64,000 nucleotides of DNA from Tautonia rosea. Lineage in GTDB: Bacteria > Planctomycetota > Planctomycetia > Isosphaerales > Isosphaeraceae. The position numbers and the translations under genes are program-made. The notes beneath the pieces are model-generated. The model was not told the origin of the DNA. It saw only the letters and a program-made list of their open reading frames with translations, and did no database searches. The DNA lies in assembly GCF_012958305.1 (NCBI RefSeq), contig NZ_JABBYO010000006.1, positions 124,001 through 188,000 of the forward strand, read 5' to 3'. How positions within the stretch are numbered: the stretch's first letter is position 1; the number at the start of each line of letters is the position of its first letter. Below are positions 44,701 to 56,072 of the stretch, one piece after another.

Positions 44701-45165
44701 GGATTCGGATTGCTGGAGCACCCGCAATTCTGGATCGTCCCGCCGGCGCTCTGTGTGCTGGTCGGGGCGTATCTGAGCCGCGATCGACTCAGCGCGGCGC
44801 AATCGGCCTCGGTGCGGCATGTGGCGGCGGGGGCCGTGTATCTCTCCTCGACGGCCGACCTGATCCTCAATGGCGTGGCGCAGGACCCGTGGCTCCCTCT
44901 GGTCCTGGGTGGCTTGTCGTTGCTCGGCATCTTCGCCGGGATCGCGCTTCGGGTCCGGGGGTTCCTGTTCCTGGGCCTGGCGTTTTTGGGATTGTCGATC
45001 TTCGCCATGATCTGGTACGCCGCGGTTGATCTGCGTCAGACCTGGATCTGGGCCGCCAGCGGGATCGTGGCCGGGATTCTCATCCTCGCGGCCTTCGCCC
45101 TGTTCGAGAAGCGGAGGCGAGACGTAATGGAGGTCGTTGAACGCCTCAAAGGCTGGGAAGCGTAA
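38794..45165 (+). CDS. Giant polytopic membrane protein with N-terminal zinc ribbon (2123 residues)
   Basis: One N-terminal membrane helix (ELIWILILLVIIALVGHGIW) leads to a zinc ribbon with Cys49, Cys52, Cys65 and Cys68 (CPQCG...CLVCQW). A soluble Pro/Glu-rich linker to about residue 215 follows. From about 225 to 2095 there is an almost unbroken series of hydrophobic helices, several dozen in number, with short Arg/Glu loops, and a charged C-terminal tail. No transporter, kinase or protease motif is recognised. The helix-rich pattern resembles DUF2339/DUF2157-like bacterial membrane proteins but is far longer. GAGAGGGA precedes the ATG. It stands as a single gene with a large hairpin after its stop. 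Function unknown. Confidence 0.8.
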   Translation: MDELIWILILLVIIALVGHGIWVAVRAIVRAIRRAIGSERLQPITIPLCPQCGEVWEVRPNGRGCLVCQWPDPPTPGNSRQTRALVGRLLKRLRHYREVGLLSAEDSDRIAQGLIAEWEQLTEPSADVAKAPSTAKTPRPIAPAPIERNEPVPGPIAPAQPELPLVSETSQEAITPRPDVAARVRAYREAKQVEPASASVAASEEPATTERRSSLGGLLAAFMEERNIRWGELVGGLLIVGCSLALVIGYWDRIAERPILRFALANGVVAAFFGVGRHADRRWGLATTAGGLLGIATLLVPLSVLTVVLARGTDGIGFPLIVGELVVLTGFAVLIGKGSQAIRASTPWATAMGVVVPSAAILAVGWWGRSGLEGMWLLVIGALPLLAHAGATLGGMFAERRTLEFDEASADRLFRTLGLTAFAAAVAIGALLQRSGSTVSVLRQLAVLAPLAGMPSLAAGLMGWRRASSSMVVHRIAGGSIAVAGALVMLGGVALAWPEPAGITVVAAVNAAVLVAIALAFDLPAALALAGASLALAGVVVTLVITGELPWTGGESAEMAAALTSAGSGSALVGIALLFEAVVVGVIRLGRTLEARAIALVSVLAGLLGVGLVTWHGLGVPGDPTGATWSYGALAIGAMLGAVVASRMPSAGGLGRVSEPVALSWIGSGLMLAALVQGFVFRYGEAWGLALPWSSSLLGHATIAALVPTMLGRRWRGTGDFGLIGGALVRSALLTSVAVVVRLVWLLPTAAPIDLAVQLLWLSGVWGVLAWRFVSPGMFWAFQAAMAGSVGFAVASWIEGRPWFADQRSWLVDETTLWLDPRTLQSEGIALALFALGWVGVRIGIRAVAERWAKSDRLVALRRLMEPSWPTFDRLALWSAVGVLVGLAVYGVVPGVAQELSPRIFADFAAFQGGYETIEGRLVPAARAFELPGIAHDAALGLGSWLLLGSVLLTLVLGQWERFRRLDLLGTMLVASMAVPLVAGRWEGDVAVASALRWGGAMALLVLSVPIWARGWLGSVADRIGWRIEPERLGGLGPMAIGLVVAIAALPVMAMASFVASAALWVHPIDSDLSDLWELAGVVFIVLALLGSLSLAIARMWESKEKSARSGVMRVAGGLMIAMGALALVSVSALVVGSVLRGDPILGPSPGSFFGRIGLAGSYAPPILLVALTLVGYAIRERSSEFALAGGLLLSFGATVGLLLSGTVPTVPNDPMLWLRLAQMNAIVGSAYAIGWMGAVEVGRRRWNQELPASGGTALAVQVALPVALIGLVVLVGGFGLLVKPLPMPAREAIADPVGWLAVLLTLGAVFGKAKGAALSFSIDQIAPGALTVGALLAFGTARSDAGNWLTYHAMMIVQTVTAGGLLLIAWNRRGLRAAVPLEGRGKGVTRWTAITTGVIVLFALRAYDSDPQHPLWWTVGGLGASVVLSTALAGWSAGRGFLYVAGLLLNLATTLWWFEDSGAWLRGSVHGFVIINVIALALPVPLWLFIELWAIRPARALEWRRGVVPFHRFAAWSAVLVLAVMVLFHVLGDAGGGWDGPTLGLAWPVTIGVVGIALAAGFWDERSRSEVAGLYLLGLCAAGWFVAGFDLPGSMLAWIGAVILAVYAVIAGAFWSARTGFRRLGDRLSVPRSDEPGDPDAGLGWLIPANITLSAVVVGLAFGVVVTNPDLVPRFSAGKAALATALAVGLLARGERRSIVRATALGFGSAGAVAWGWAWIDPGSATVVLDRGVAVMVALLATATGYGVGLVKLAPQAVHWARAAQRLVAPLLGLAAVALFVVIAGELFAKLQGSAVAISAPGLVAVAVTLLGAVVASLIAAIVPGRDPLGLPESRRTVYVYGAEGLLALLALHLGLTMPWLFTGIFARYWPLIVIGLAFTGVGLGELFRRQGRLVLADPLERTGAVLPVLPLLGAFWLEPTPGEDTVFFVLAGGVYAALALLRSSIGFGAVAALAFNAGLWTVLGRREGFGLLEHPQFWIVPPALCVLVGAYLSRDRLSAAQSASVRHVAAGAVYLSSTADLILNGVAQDPWLPLVLGGLSLLGIFAGIALRVRGFLFLGLAFLGLSIFAMIWYAAVDLRQTWIWAASGIVAGILILAAFALFEKRRRDVMEVVERLKGWEA

Positions 45166-45178
45166 CGCGTCTGGTGTG

Positions 45179-45221
45179 ATCGGAGCGGTGGAGGCGCTGG
45201 TGCGATCTCCTCCGCTCCGAT
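45179..45221 (+). terminator. Stem-loop after the giant membrane gene
   Basis: ATCGGAGCGGTGGAG (45179-45193) pairs with CTCCTCCGCTCCGAT (45207-45221) over 15 bp with one mismatch and a 13-nt loop. It begins 14 bp after the stop codon. There is no T-tract, so termination or 3'-end stabilisation are both possible. Confidence 0.55.
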
Positions 45222-45383
45222 GTCCTGCCGCGTTGCTCCCTGACGCTCATCACGGTTAAACTTGGGTTTGACATGGGAACGTTTCCCAAGCTCGCCCGAA
45301 GTCAGTGGTGAGTCGACGCGATTGGCGTGCTCTGGACCGAGTCGCCACTTAATCCACCTTCTCGCGATGGAGAGAACGCCGCC

Positions 45384-48200
<2,817 letters not shown>

Positions 48201-48240
48201 TTTCTGCAGGATGAGCGTCTTGCCCCTCGTGAGCGTCGCC

Positions 48241-49719
48241 ATGCCCGAACTCCGACCGTCACTCAGCGGCCTCCGCTTGCTCGATCGACGCAGCTTCCTC
48301 TCCAGAACATTCGACGGACTCGGCGGGATCGCGATGGCTGCGATGCTTGCGCAAGACCGTCTGCTCGCCGCCAGTGAGTCTGCTGACCGCCCCCAGATCG
48401 ACCCGAGACGCCCCCACGCTCCTCGCCCTTCGCACTTCGAGCCGCAGGCGAAGAACGTCATCGTCGTGTTCGTGGCAGGGGCTCTCAGTCACGTCGATAC
48501 GTTTGATTACAAGCCGGATTTGATCCGGTACGACGGTAAGCCGATGCCGGGCAACGAGCGGCTCGTCTCGTTTCAGGGAGAAAACGGAAATCTGACTGCG
48601 CCGCTCTGGAAATTCCGGCCTCGCGGACAGTCGGGCAAGATGACCTCCGACCTCTTGCCGCATTTGGGGGAGCTGGCCGACGACCTCTGCTTCCTCCACG
48701 CCCTGACCACGAAGTCGAACACGCACGGGCCGGGCGAGAATGTCATGTCCACTGGGTTTACGACGGAAGGGTTTCCGTCGATGGGCTCGTGGCTCACCTA
48801 TGCACTGGGCAGCGAAAACCAGGAACTCCCTGCATTTGTCGCCATCGAGGATCCTCGCGGGATGCCCCAGTCCGGCCCGAACAACTGGGCCAACGGCTTC
48901 CTTCCCGCCGCCTTTCAGGGAACCCCCTTCAGCACGACCAAGCCGGTCAGCCATCTTGCTCGCCCGAACGACGTGTCGGTTGAGACCGACACTGCCGCAC
49001 GTGATGCCCTGCTGGCCCTGAACCGCGACCACGCCCAGCAGTACCCCGGCGACGAGTCGCTTGCCGCTCGCATTGCCAGTTACGAGCTTGCCGCCCGCAT
49101 GCAGCTTTCGGTGCCCGAGACGACCGCCGTGGAGAACGAGCCGGCCCATATCCTCCGCCTCTATGGGGCCGATGACCCCGAGCCGACCAAGGCCGCCTTC
49201 GCCCGCAATTGCATCCTGGCCCGTCGCCTGGTCGAGCGTGGGGTTCGATTTGTTCAATTATTTAATGGAGCGTATGCGTCGGGAGGCAACCTGAACTGGG
49301 ACGGGCACAGTCAGCTTAAGGAACAATACGATCGGCATGGAGCGATCCTCGATCAGCCGGTGGCTGGTTTGATCCGCGACCTGAAACAACGGGGCTTGCT
49401 CGAATCAACGCTCGTCGTCTTCTGCACCGAGTTCGGACGCATGCCGATGTTTCAGCTCGGCACCTACGGCCGCGATCATAACCCGTTCGGCTTCAGCTGC
49501 TGGCTCGCCGGGGCCGGAGTGCGTGCCCCCTTCACTTACGGTGCAACGGATCCGTTTGGCTTCAAGGCCGAGCAGAACGTGACGACTGTCCACGACTTTC
49601 ACGCCACGATCCTTCACTTGCTCGGGCTCGACCACACTCGGTTGACTTATTACCACAACGGCATCGAACGCCGTTTGACCGATGTGCACGGCAACCTCAT
49701 CACGCCAATCCTCGCCTGA
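48241..49719 (+). CDS. Tat-exported DUF1501 protein (partner of PSD1 gene)
   Basis: A 492-residue DUF1501 protein. A Tat signal is present ([21 protein letters not shown]). The family blocks [25 protein letters not shown]-like [11 protein letters not shown], a [16 protein letters not shown] segment, EFGRMPMFQ and the C-terminal DVHGNLI are clear. It lies 40 bp after the PSD1/DUF1553 gene, the standard pair order in planctomycetes, so the products very likely act together. An alternative start at 48211 would add ten residues. Catalytic activity is not established for this family. Confidence 0.9.
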   Translation: MPELRPSLSGLRLLDRRSFLSRTFDGLGGIAMAAMLAQDRLLAASESADRPQIDPRRPHAPRPSHFEPQAKNVIVVFVAGALSHVDTFDYKPDLIRYDGKPMPGNERLVSFQGENGNLTAPLWKFRPRGQSGKMTSDLLPHLGELADDLCFLHALTTKSNTHGPGENVMSTGFTTEGFPSMGSWLTYALGSENQELPAFVAIEDPRGMPQSGPNNWANGFLPAAFQGTPFSTTKPVSHLARPNDVSVETDTAARDALLALNRDHAQQYPGDESLAARIASYELAARMQLSVPETTAVENEPAHILRLYGADDPEPTKAAFARNCILARRLVERGVRFVQLFNGAYASGGNLNWDGHSQLKEQYDRHGAILDQPVAGLIRDLKQRGLLESTLVVFCTEFGRMPMFQLGTYGRDHNPFGFSCWLAGAGVRAPFTYGATDPFGFKAEQNVTTVHDFHATILHLLGLDHTRLTYYHNGIERRLTDVHGNLITPILA

Positions 49720-49815
49720 TTGTTCCGGACGCGTGCAAGTTAACCTAAGAACTCCCGATTCCGAACGTAATCAGGGGGAGTACCGATCCCAACTCGACGC
49801 GTAAGGAGGTCTGTG

Positions 49816-51003
49816 ATGCTTGGGTGCTTCTTGCTGGCAATCGTCTGTGGTTTGGAACCGGAGGACGAGCCGATGGATGCAGTCGTCCGGGGGAACTCGC
49901 AGTTTGCGCTCGACCTTTACGGTCAACTTGCCCAGGAGCCGGGCAACCTGTTTTTCTCGCCCTACAGCATCTCGTCGGCGCTGGCAATGACCCTCGGAGG
50001 TGCCGCAGGCGAAACGGCTGATCAAATGGCCGACGTTTTGCACCTCACGCTGCCTTCGGACGTCTTGCATCCTGCCTTCGGCGTGCTCAACACCCGATTG
50101 CTCGATACCGATGACGACGCAGGGTATCAACTCAATGTTGCCAACCGAATCTGGGGTCAGCAAGGCTACGGATTCGTTCCTGGCTACCTTGCGTTGACCC
50201 GAGATGCGTATGGCGCTCAGTTGCAAACCGTCGATTTCGCCAGGGCCACTGAGGCGGCCCGTGACCAGATCAACTCCTGGGTCGAAGACCAAACGAAGGG
50301 CAAGATCTCGAACCTCATCCCTCCCGGTGTGCTGGATTCTCTGACCCGCCTTGTCCTCACCAACGCCATCCACTTCAAGGGAGACTGGGCGACCCCGTTC
50401 CCTGAATCGGCGACCCGCGACGCACCCTTTTTCCTCTCGGGTGAGGACGAAGTCATGGTCCCCTTGATGAACCGTCGCGGTTCCTACCGTTATGGTGAGG
50501 GCGAGGATCTGAAGATCCTTGAACTCCCTTATGGGAAGGGCGATCTGTCCATGGTCGTTTTCTTGCCCGATGCGAGGGATGGACTCGATGAGCTGGAGGC
50601 GAAGCTCAACGCCGAGCAGATTGACCTCTGGATCGCCAGTCTTCATCGTCAGGAGGTCGCGGTCTCGCTGCCCCGCTTCTCGCTCAACTCGCAATTCACA
50701 CTGAACCAGGCATTGAGTCAGCTCGGCATGACCTTGCCGTTCCAACCGAGCCAGGCGGATTTCTCTGGCATGGATGGCAGCCGAGAGCTGTACATCACAG
50801 CCGCCATTCACAAGGCATTTGTCGACGTAAACGAGGAAGGCACCGAGGCCGCCGCGGCCACCGGCATCGTTGTGGGTGTGCGATCTGCCCTGCCGAGCGA
50901 GCCCAAGGTTTTCCGAGCCGATCATCCGTTCCTGTTCTTGATCCGCGACACGCGCACCGGCAGCATTCTCTTTCTCGGTCGTCTGTCGAATCCGGAGGCC
51001 TAA
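49816..51003 (+). CDS. Serpin-family protease inhibitor with predicted Arg-Ser reactive bond
   Basis: A 395-residue full-length serpin. Conserved elements include NLFFSPYSISSALAM near the N-terminus, LTNAIHFKGDW (shutter/breach region) and the C-terminal ADHPFLFLIRDTRTGSILFLGRL. The reactive-centre hinge EEGTEAAAATG begins at P17 (residue 340) with small P12-P9 residues, as required for inhibitory serpins. Counting 17 residues places P1 at Arg356 and P1' at Ser357, predicting inhibition of trypsin-like proteases. The short hydrophobic N-terminus (LGCFLLAIVCG) suggests export. ATG 49816 follows AAGGAGG by six bases. It lies between two PSD1/DUF1501 gene pairs on the same strand. Bacterial serpins are uncommon. 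Confidence 0.93.
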   Translation: MLGCFLLAIVCGLEPEDEPMDAVVRGNSQFALDLYGQLAQEPGNLFFSPYSISSALAMTLGGAAGETADQMADVLHLTLPSDVLHPAFGVLNTRLLDTDDDAGYQLNVANRIWGQQGYGFVPGYLALTRDAYGAQLQTVDFARATEAARDQINSWVEDQTKGKISNLIPPGVLDSLTRLVLTNAIHFKGDWATPFPESATRDAPFFLSGEDEVMVPLMNRRGSYRYGEGEDLKILELPYGKGDLSMVVFLPDARDGLDELEAKLNAEQIDLWIASLHRQEVAVSLPRFSLNSQFTLNQALSQLGMTLPFQPSQADFSGMDGSRELYITAAIHKAFVDVNEEGTEAAAATGIVVGVRSALPSEPKVFRADHPFLFLIRDTRTGSILFLGRLSNPEA

Positions 51004-51103
51004 CCTCCTGCAATTGTCCGCCGTGGACCTCGTTCCGCTCGTACGCTAGGATGAGCGTTCATCGTGTGTTGAACATCCTGGCCCTCGGGTGGAGCGTCTC
51101 GCG

Positions 51104-54100
51104 ATGATGCCAGCCGGTTCGGATCGTGTGTCGGCCCGAAGTCAGCGAGGGAGGCGATGGGCCAGGCTGTTGGTCGTGGTCTCCCTCGTGTTGCTTGCGC
51201 CTGCCTTACGCGTTGACGCACGAGACGACGCAACCCGAAATGCGTTCTTTGAAGAGAAGATCCGCCCTGCCCTGGTCCTTCACTGTGCCGAGTGCCACGG
51301 CGCGGCCAAGCAGGCCGGTGGCCTCCGAGTTGATTGGCGCGAAGGATTGCGCGAAGGGGGGTACTCCGGTCCCGCGATCGAGCCCGGCAATCCTGACGAG
51401 AGTCTGCTCTTGCTCGTCATGGAACATGCTGAGCCGGGCCTCGAAATGCCGAGGAAAGCCCCAAAGCTTTCCGATGAGATTCTCCGTGACTTCCGCACCT
51501 GGATTCTCGAAGGTGCCTACGATCCAAGAGCATCCCTCCCCTCTCCCGAGGAATCTGCCGAGGACGAGTGGTCGATCAAGCTGGTTGAGCGGCGCTCGTG
51601 GTGGAGTCTTCAACCCGTCATTCAACCAACCGTTCCCCAACCTGACGACCCCTTATGGTCCAGAGGCCCGGTCGATCGCTTTATCCTCGATCGCCTGCTC
51701 CATGAAGGGCTACGCCCAGCGGACCCGGCCGAGCCTGCTGTTCTGGCTCGTCGCCTGGCGTTTGTCCTCACGGGGATTCCTCCCGACGAGGAGTCGCTCC
51801 AGGCATTTCTCGACGATCCTTCCCCGATCGCCTATGAACGGCTCGTGGATCGATTGCTCGAATCGCCTCACTTCGGCGAGCGTTGGGCGAGGCACTGGAT
51901 GGACGTCGTCCGCTACGGAGACACCTACGGATACGAGTGGGATATCCCCGCAAAAGGGGCATGGCGCTACCGCGATTATCTCATCCGAGCCTTCAATGAA
52001 GATGTTCCTTTTGATCAGATTGTGCGGGAGCACATTGCCGGCGACCTGCTGGAGAACCCCCGGACGGATACGGTCAATGGCATTGTGGAATCACTCGCCG
52101 GTCCAATGTTCTTCCAGCTCGGCGAGAAACGTCACGGCGACAGCGCCGAGTTCGATGGCATTCATCAGGAAATGCTGAATAATAAGGTCGACGCGTTTTC
52201 CAAGGCATTTCTCGGTCTCACGGTCAGCTGCGCCCGCTGTCACGATCACAAGCTCGACGCGATCTCCCAGCGTGATTATCACGCGTTGGCCGGCGTGTTC
52301 ATGAGTTCTCGCTGGGTTTCCCGAACTCTCGATACGCCTGAACGTAATGCCGAGGTCCTGATCGAACTCCGCCGCCTGAAGGCTCCATTACGTGATGCTT
52401 TGGCCGATTGGTGGCAATCCCAAGCGGCCGGATGGGATGACACCCTAATCGCCTCGACCGATTCCTCAGATCCCTCCAACCCCTGGGCAGTCGCAGTGCA
52501 GAACGCAGGAGAGGAGCGAACACTCGAGCATCCTCTCTATCCATGGATCACCCTGATGAACGCGGTGCAAGAAGGGGCCGATCTGGCCTCGGGCTGGGAG
52601 GAACTTGCATTACGATATGCTCAGGAACGCGAGAAGCGCATTCAAGAGAATGCTTCGTCGTTTACCCTGGTCGCCGACTTTTCCAACGGTGTCCCGCCCG
52701 GATGGTCGGTCGAAGGGGAGGGACTTCGTGACGGACCGGTTCGCTCGGGTGACTTCATTGTGGCGCTGGAGGGTGAGGCAATCCTCAATGCCATCCTGCC
52801 GGCCGGATTGTTCACACATGCCCTTTCTCCCCGATTGAACGGCGCGTTGCGGTCGCCGTTCCTCAATACGTTGCCTGCTCCCTGGTTGCACTGGGAGTCG
52901 TGTGGCGGTGAGTTTTCTGCCGAGCGAACGGTGGTCGATAACGCCTTCCTCACCGAGCGTCAGATGTATCTGGCCCGCAGTGCTCCTGCCTGGTCGGGCT
53001 ACCCCCCCTTCCCTGAATTCTCAGGGCGTCGGGTTTATCGCGAGCTGGCCACGAAAACCAGCAACCCGAACTTCCCTCCCCGTGTCGGCCTGGGTGGCCC
53101 GTGTTCCGAGGAACAGGCCGCCGATCCGAAAAGTTGGTTCGGAGTCACACGGGCCGTGGTGAGCGCTGACGCCGGTACCCCTCAGGATGAGCTTGGGCGG
53201 TTCGCCCCTTTGTTTGACCATCCTACGCCACACTCGCTTACCGATCTTGCACAGGCGTATCAGCAATGGTTGAAGGCCTCACTCGATCGCTGGGCCGCTG
53301 ACCAGGCAACTGACGACGACTCCATCCTTCTCAACTGGCTCCTCGATCACGGACTGCTTCCGAACCGTCTTTCCGATAAATCTTCCCCAGCACTTCAATT
53401 ACTTGTCGAGACGTATCGAACAACCGAACGCGAGCTACTGGAACCGCAGACCATCAACGGGATGGCTGACTTTGATGAAGGAATCAACGATCGAATCAAC
53501 ATTCGCGGAGACTACGCGCAACTCGGCCCGGCTGTGCCCAGAGGCTTCCTGGAAGTGCTCTCCGCCAAAGCCGTCGATGCGGCGTTTCGCTCCGTTGCAA
53601 GCGGCCGCCGCGAACTTGCTGATCGGGTCGCCTCGCCCGACAACCCGCTGACCGCACGGGTTTACGTCAACCGTCTCTGGCAATGGGTTTTCGGGGTTGG
53701 CCTGGTCGGGTCTCCCAACGATTTTGGCAAACTCGGTGATCCTCCCTCACATCCGGAATTGCTCGACTGGCTGGCTGCTCGGCTGGTGGATGAAGGATGG
53801 TCAACCAAGCGAATCGTCCGCGAACTGGTCCTGAGTGCGACATTCAGGCAAAGCAGTTTGGCCATTTCAGGGTCTGCGGAGATCGACCCCGCCAACCGCC
53901 TGCTTGCCCATTACCCGCTTCGTAGGCTTGATGCGGAGTCGATCCGAGATGCCATCCTCGTCGCTTCCGGCCAGCTTGATTCCAGGATATACGGGGTTCC
54001 GATCAATCCGCATCGCTCAAGTGAAGATCCTTCGAAACGCTTGTACTCCGGTCCGGTCAATGGTGCCAATCGCCGATCGCTCTATACCAAGTTGACAGTG

Positions 54101-54478
54101 ATGGAACCGCCTCGATTCCTGGCGTTGTTCAATCAGCCGCCACCGAAAATTCCGACTGGTAGGCGCGACGTGACGAACATCCCAGCCCAGGCGCTCGCAT
54201 TGCTGAATGATCCTTTCGTCACGGATCAGGCGGCCTCGTGGGGGAAGCGTGTCGCCGCTCACCCGGCCGATTCGATCGCAGATCAATTATCAGTGATGTT
54301 CAGGGATGCCCTGGGACGAACTCCAAACTCGGCTGAACAGGAGCGATGGTCGAATCTGGTCAACGACCTGGCCAGCGAATGGTCGATCACTCCCGAAGAC
54401 ATCCTCACCTCGTCCGAGATCTGGGCAAACGTTGCCCATACGCTGTTCAATACCAAGGAATTTCTTTACCTTCGCTGA
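51104..54478 (+). CDS. Exported PSCyt1-DUF1549-DUF1553 (PSD1) protein
   Basis: A 1124-residue second member of the planctomycete cytochrome-like family. After a signal peptide (LLVVVSLVLLAPALRVDA) comes PSCyt1 with CAECHGAAK, then DUF1549 with DRFILDRLLHEGL and the second motif CARCHDHKLDAISQRDY. A large central region (about residues 430-830) without recognised domains follows, then DUF1553 with TARVYVNRLWQWVFG, FGKLGDPPSHPELLDWLA and RRLDAESIRDAIL. It is about 190 residues longer than the other copy here and lacks an obvious discoidin signature, so its central domain may bind a different ligand. Start ATG 51104 follows GGAG. The DUF1501 gene follows after 30 bp. Confidence 0.9.
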   Translation: MMPAGSDRVSARSQRGRRWARLLVVVSLVLLAPALRVDARDDATRNAFFEEKIRPALVLHCAECHGAAKQAGGLRVDWREGLREGGYSGPAIEPGNPDESLLLLVMEHAEPGLEMPRKAPKLSDEILRDFRTWILEGAYDPRASLPSPEESAEDEWSIKLVERRSWWSLQPVIQPTVPQPDDPLWSRGPVDRFILDRLLHEGLRPADPAEPAVLARRLAFVLTGIPPDEESLQAFLDDPSPIAYERLVDRLLESPHFGERWARHWMDVVRYGDTYGYEWDIPAKGAWRYRDYLIRAFNEDVPFDQIVREHIAGDLLENPRTDTVNGIVESLAGPMFFQLGEKRHGDSAEFDGIHQEMLNNKVDAFSKAFLGLTVSCARCHDHKLDAISQRDYHALAGVFMSSRWVSRTLDTPERNAEVLIELRRLKAPLRDALADWWQSQAAGWDDTLIASTDSSDPSNPWAVAVQNAGEERTLEHPLYPWITLMNAVQEGADLASGWEELALRYAQEREKRIQENASSFTLVADFSNGVPPGWSVEGEGLRDGPVRSGDFIVALEGEAILNAILPAGLFTHALSPRLNGALRSPFLNTLPAPWLHWESCGGEFSAERTVVDNAFLTERQMYLARSAPAWSGYPPFPEFSGRRVYRELATKTSNPNFPPRVGLGGPCSEEQAADPKSWFGVTRAVVSADAGTPQDELGRFAPLFDHPTPHSLTDLAQAYQQWLKASLDRWAADQATDDDSILLNWLLDHGLLPNRLSDKSSPALQLLVETYRTTERELLEPQTINGMADFDEGINDRINIRGDYAQLGPAVPRGFLEVLSAKAVDAAFRSVASGRRELADRVASPDNPLTARVYVNRLWQWVFGVGLVGSPNDFGKLGDPPSHPELLDWLAARLVDEGWSTKRIVRELVLSATFRQSSLAISGSAEIDPANRLLAHYPLRRLDAESIRDAILVASGQLDSRIYGVPINPHRSSEDPSKRLYSGPVNGANRRSLYTKLTVMEPPRFLALFNQPPPKIPTGRRDVTNIPAQALALLNDPFVTDQAASWGKRVAAHPADSIADQLSVMFRDALGRTPNSAEQERWSNLVNDLASEWSITPEDILTSSEIWANVAHTLFNTKEFLYLR

Positions 54479-54508
54479 CCCGTCGCGACCTGAGCTGAGG
54501 CCTTAGCC

Positions 54509-55972
54509 ATGACCACCCAAGAACGACGGGAACTCCAAGATCTTCCTCCTCTCTGCTTGCCGAGCCGACGTGATTGGCTGCGAACCTCGTCGTGCGGATT
54601 CGGGATGCTGGCCCTCACCGGACTTCTCTCAGAGGAGGCACGCGGAGCCGACTTCGGACCAACGCCAAGGGCGAGAAATGTCATCTTCTGTTTCATGGAC
54701 GGCGGTCCAAGCCACGTTGATACCTTCGACCCGAAGCCCGCACTGTCGCGGTTTCAAGGGCAGTCGATTGGCGAGCAAGCCGTCTCCAAGAAGTCGCAAT
54801 CGGCAGCGTCGCGTGTTTGGATGGGAAGTCCGTGGCGGTTCCGGCGGCGCGGTGAAGCGGGACTGTGGGTCAGTGATCTTCTGCCATACCTTGCCGACTG
54901 CGCCGATGACCTCTGCGTCGTTCGATCACTCGAAGGCGAGCAACCACTGCACGGGCAACAAAGCTTGCTGCTGCACACCGGTCGAGTGACGGGCCAGGCT
55001 CCGAGTTTCGGCTCCTGGGTTTCGTATGGTCTGGCTGGGGAACGTTCCGATTTACCAGGTTATGTGCTTCTCAATAATGATTGGATTCCGAATGGTGGTT
55101 TCGAGAATTTTGCTCCGGCCTACTTGCCGGCCTCTCACGGCGCGACGATGATCCGATCGCGCGGTGTCCCAGTGGATGGGATTGTGCCGAGCGACTCGGT
55201 TTCCGTTCAGCGCCGCAAGCTCGACCTGCTCGCCGAGCAAGATGAGACCTTCGCTCGTCTCTTGACGGAAGGTCACGTGATCGAATCCGCCATCACGAAC
55301 TACGAAACCGCGTTTCGGATGCAGACGTCAATCCCCGAAGTGGCCGATGTCTCGGGAGAATCAGAAGAAACCCGGCGGCTTTATGGACTGGACCGGCCAG
55401 ACGATCACCAGCGCTTCTACGCCTTGCAATGCCTCCGGGCGCGTCGGCTCGTCGAGCGAGGCGTGCGGTTTGTCGAGATCACCTGCCCACTGACGCATCC
55501 GAACAATTCCCCCTGGGATCAGCATGGCGAACTGAAAAAGTATCATACCGAGAATGCGTTGATCTCCGATCAGCCGATCGCGGCCTTGATTGTCGACTTG
55601 AAACGTCGCGGGTTACTTGATTCGACGATCGTCGTCTGGGCCGGTGAGATGGGGCGAACCCCGCACACTCCGGCCATCTCCGAGCGCGCCGGGCGCGATC
55701 ATCATGTGGATGGCTACTCGATTTTCCTGGCCGGCGGCGGTTTCCGGGGTGGGTTTGCCTTCGGCCAGACCGATGACTTCGGCAACCGAGTCGTCGAACA
55801 TCCGCTGACGATCCACGACATTCACGCCACGATCCTCCACCAGCTAGGGCTCGATCATGAGCAATTGACCTTCCGCCACGGTGGGCGAGACCAGCGTCTG
55901 ACCGACGTGCATGGGCACATCGTTCGCGACCTGATCGACTCGTTCGCTCCGCGACCTGACCGATTGGGCTGA
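54509..55972 (+). CDS. DUF1501 protein (partner of second PSD1 gene)
   Basis: A 487-residue DUF1501 protein with family blocks VIFCFMDGGPSHVDTFDPKP, HGQQSLLLHTGR, GVRFVEITCPLTHPNN, WAGEMGRTPHTP, GRDHHVDGYSIFLAGGG and a C-terminal DVHGHIVRDLI. The N-terminal SRRDWLRTSSCGFGMLAL is a twin-arginine-like signal. It is 30 bp downstream of its PSD1 partner. It keeps the GEMGRTP motif that the DUF1501 protein at 9.2-10.6 kb has as GEMSHTP. Export and an undefined hydrolase-like activity are inferred from the family. Confidence 0.9.
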   Translation: MTTQERRELQDLPPLCLPSRRDWLRTSSCGFGMLALTGLLSEEARGADFGPTPRARNVIFCFMDGGPSHVDTFDPKPALSRFQGQSIGEQAVSKKSQSAASRVWMGSPWRFRRRGEAGLWVSDLLPYLADCADDLCVVRSLEGEQPLHGQQSLLLHTGRVTGQAPSFGSWVSYGLAGERSDLPGYVLLNNDWIPNGGFENFAPAYLPASHGATMIRSRGVPVDGIVPSDSVSVQRRKLDLLAEQDETFARLLTEGHVIESAITNYETAFRMQTSIPEVADVSGESEETRRLYGLDRPDDHQRFYALQCLRARRLVERGVRFVEITCPLTHPNNSPWDQHGELKKYHTENALISDQPIAALIVDLKRRGLLDSTIVVWAGEMGRTPHTPAISERAGRDHHVDGYSIFLAGGGFRGGFAFGQTDDFGNRVVEHPLTIHDIHATILHQLGLDHEQLTFRHGGRDQRLTDVHGHIVRDLIDSFAPRPDRLG

Positions 55973-56072
55973 TGAGAACTCACTACGGATCAAGGGACTG
56001 ATCTTGGCTCGATCCTTGCCGACGGGAGGAGCCTCGGCCTAGAATCCCCCCATCAAGGGAGGGATGAGTTTC

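Noticed and set aside
43198-44820. A 540-codon minus-strand frame inside the giant membrane gene
   Set aside because: Arg/Gln/His/Pro-rich antisense shadow of a hydrophobic coding sequence; no motif.
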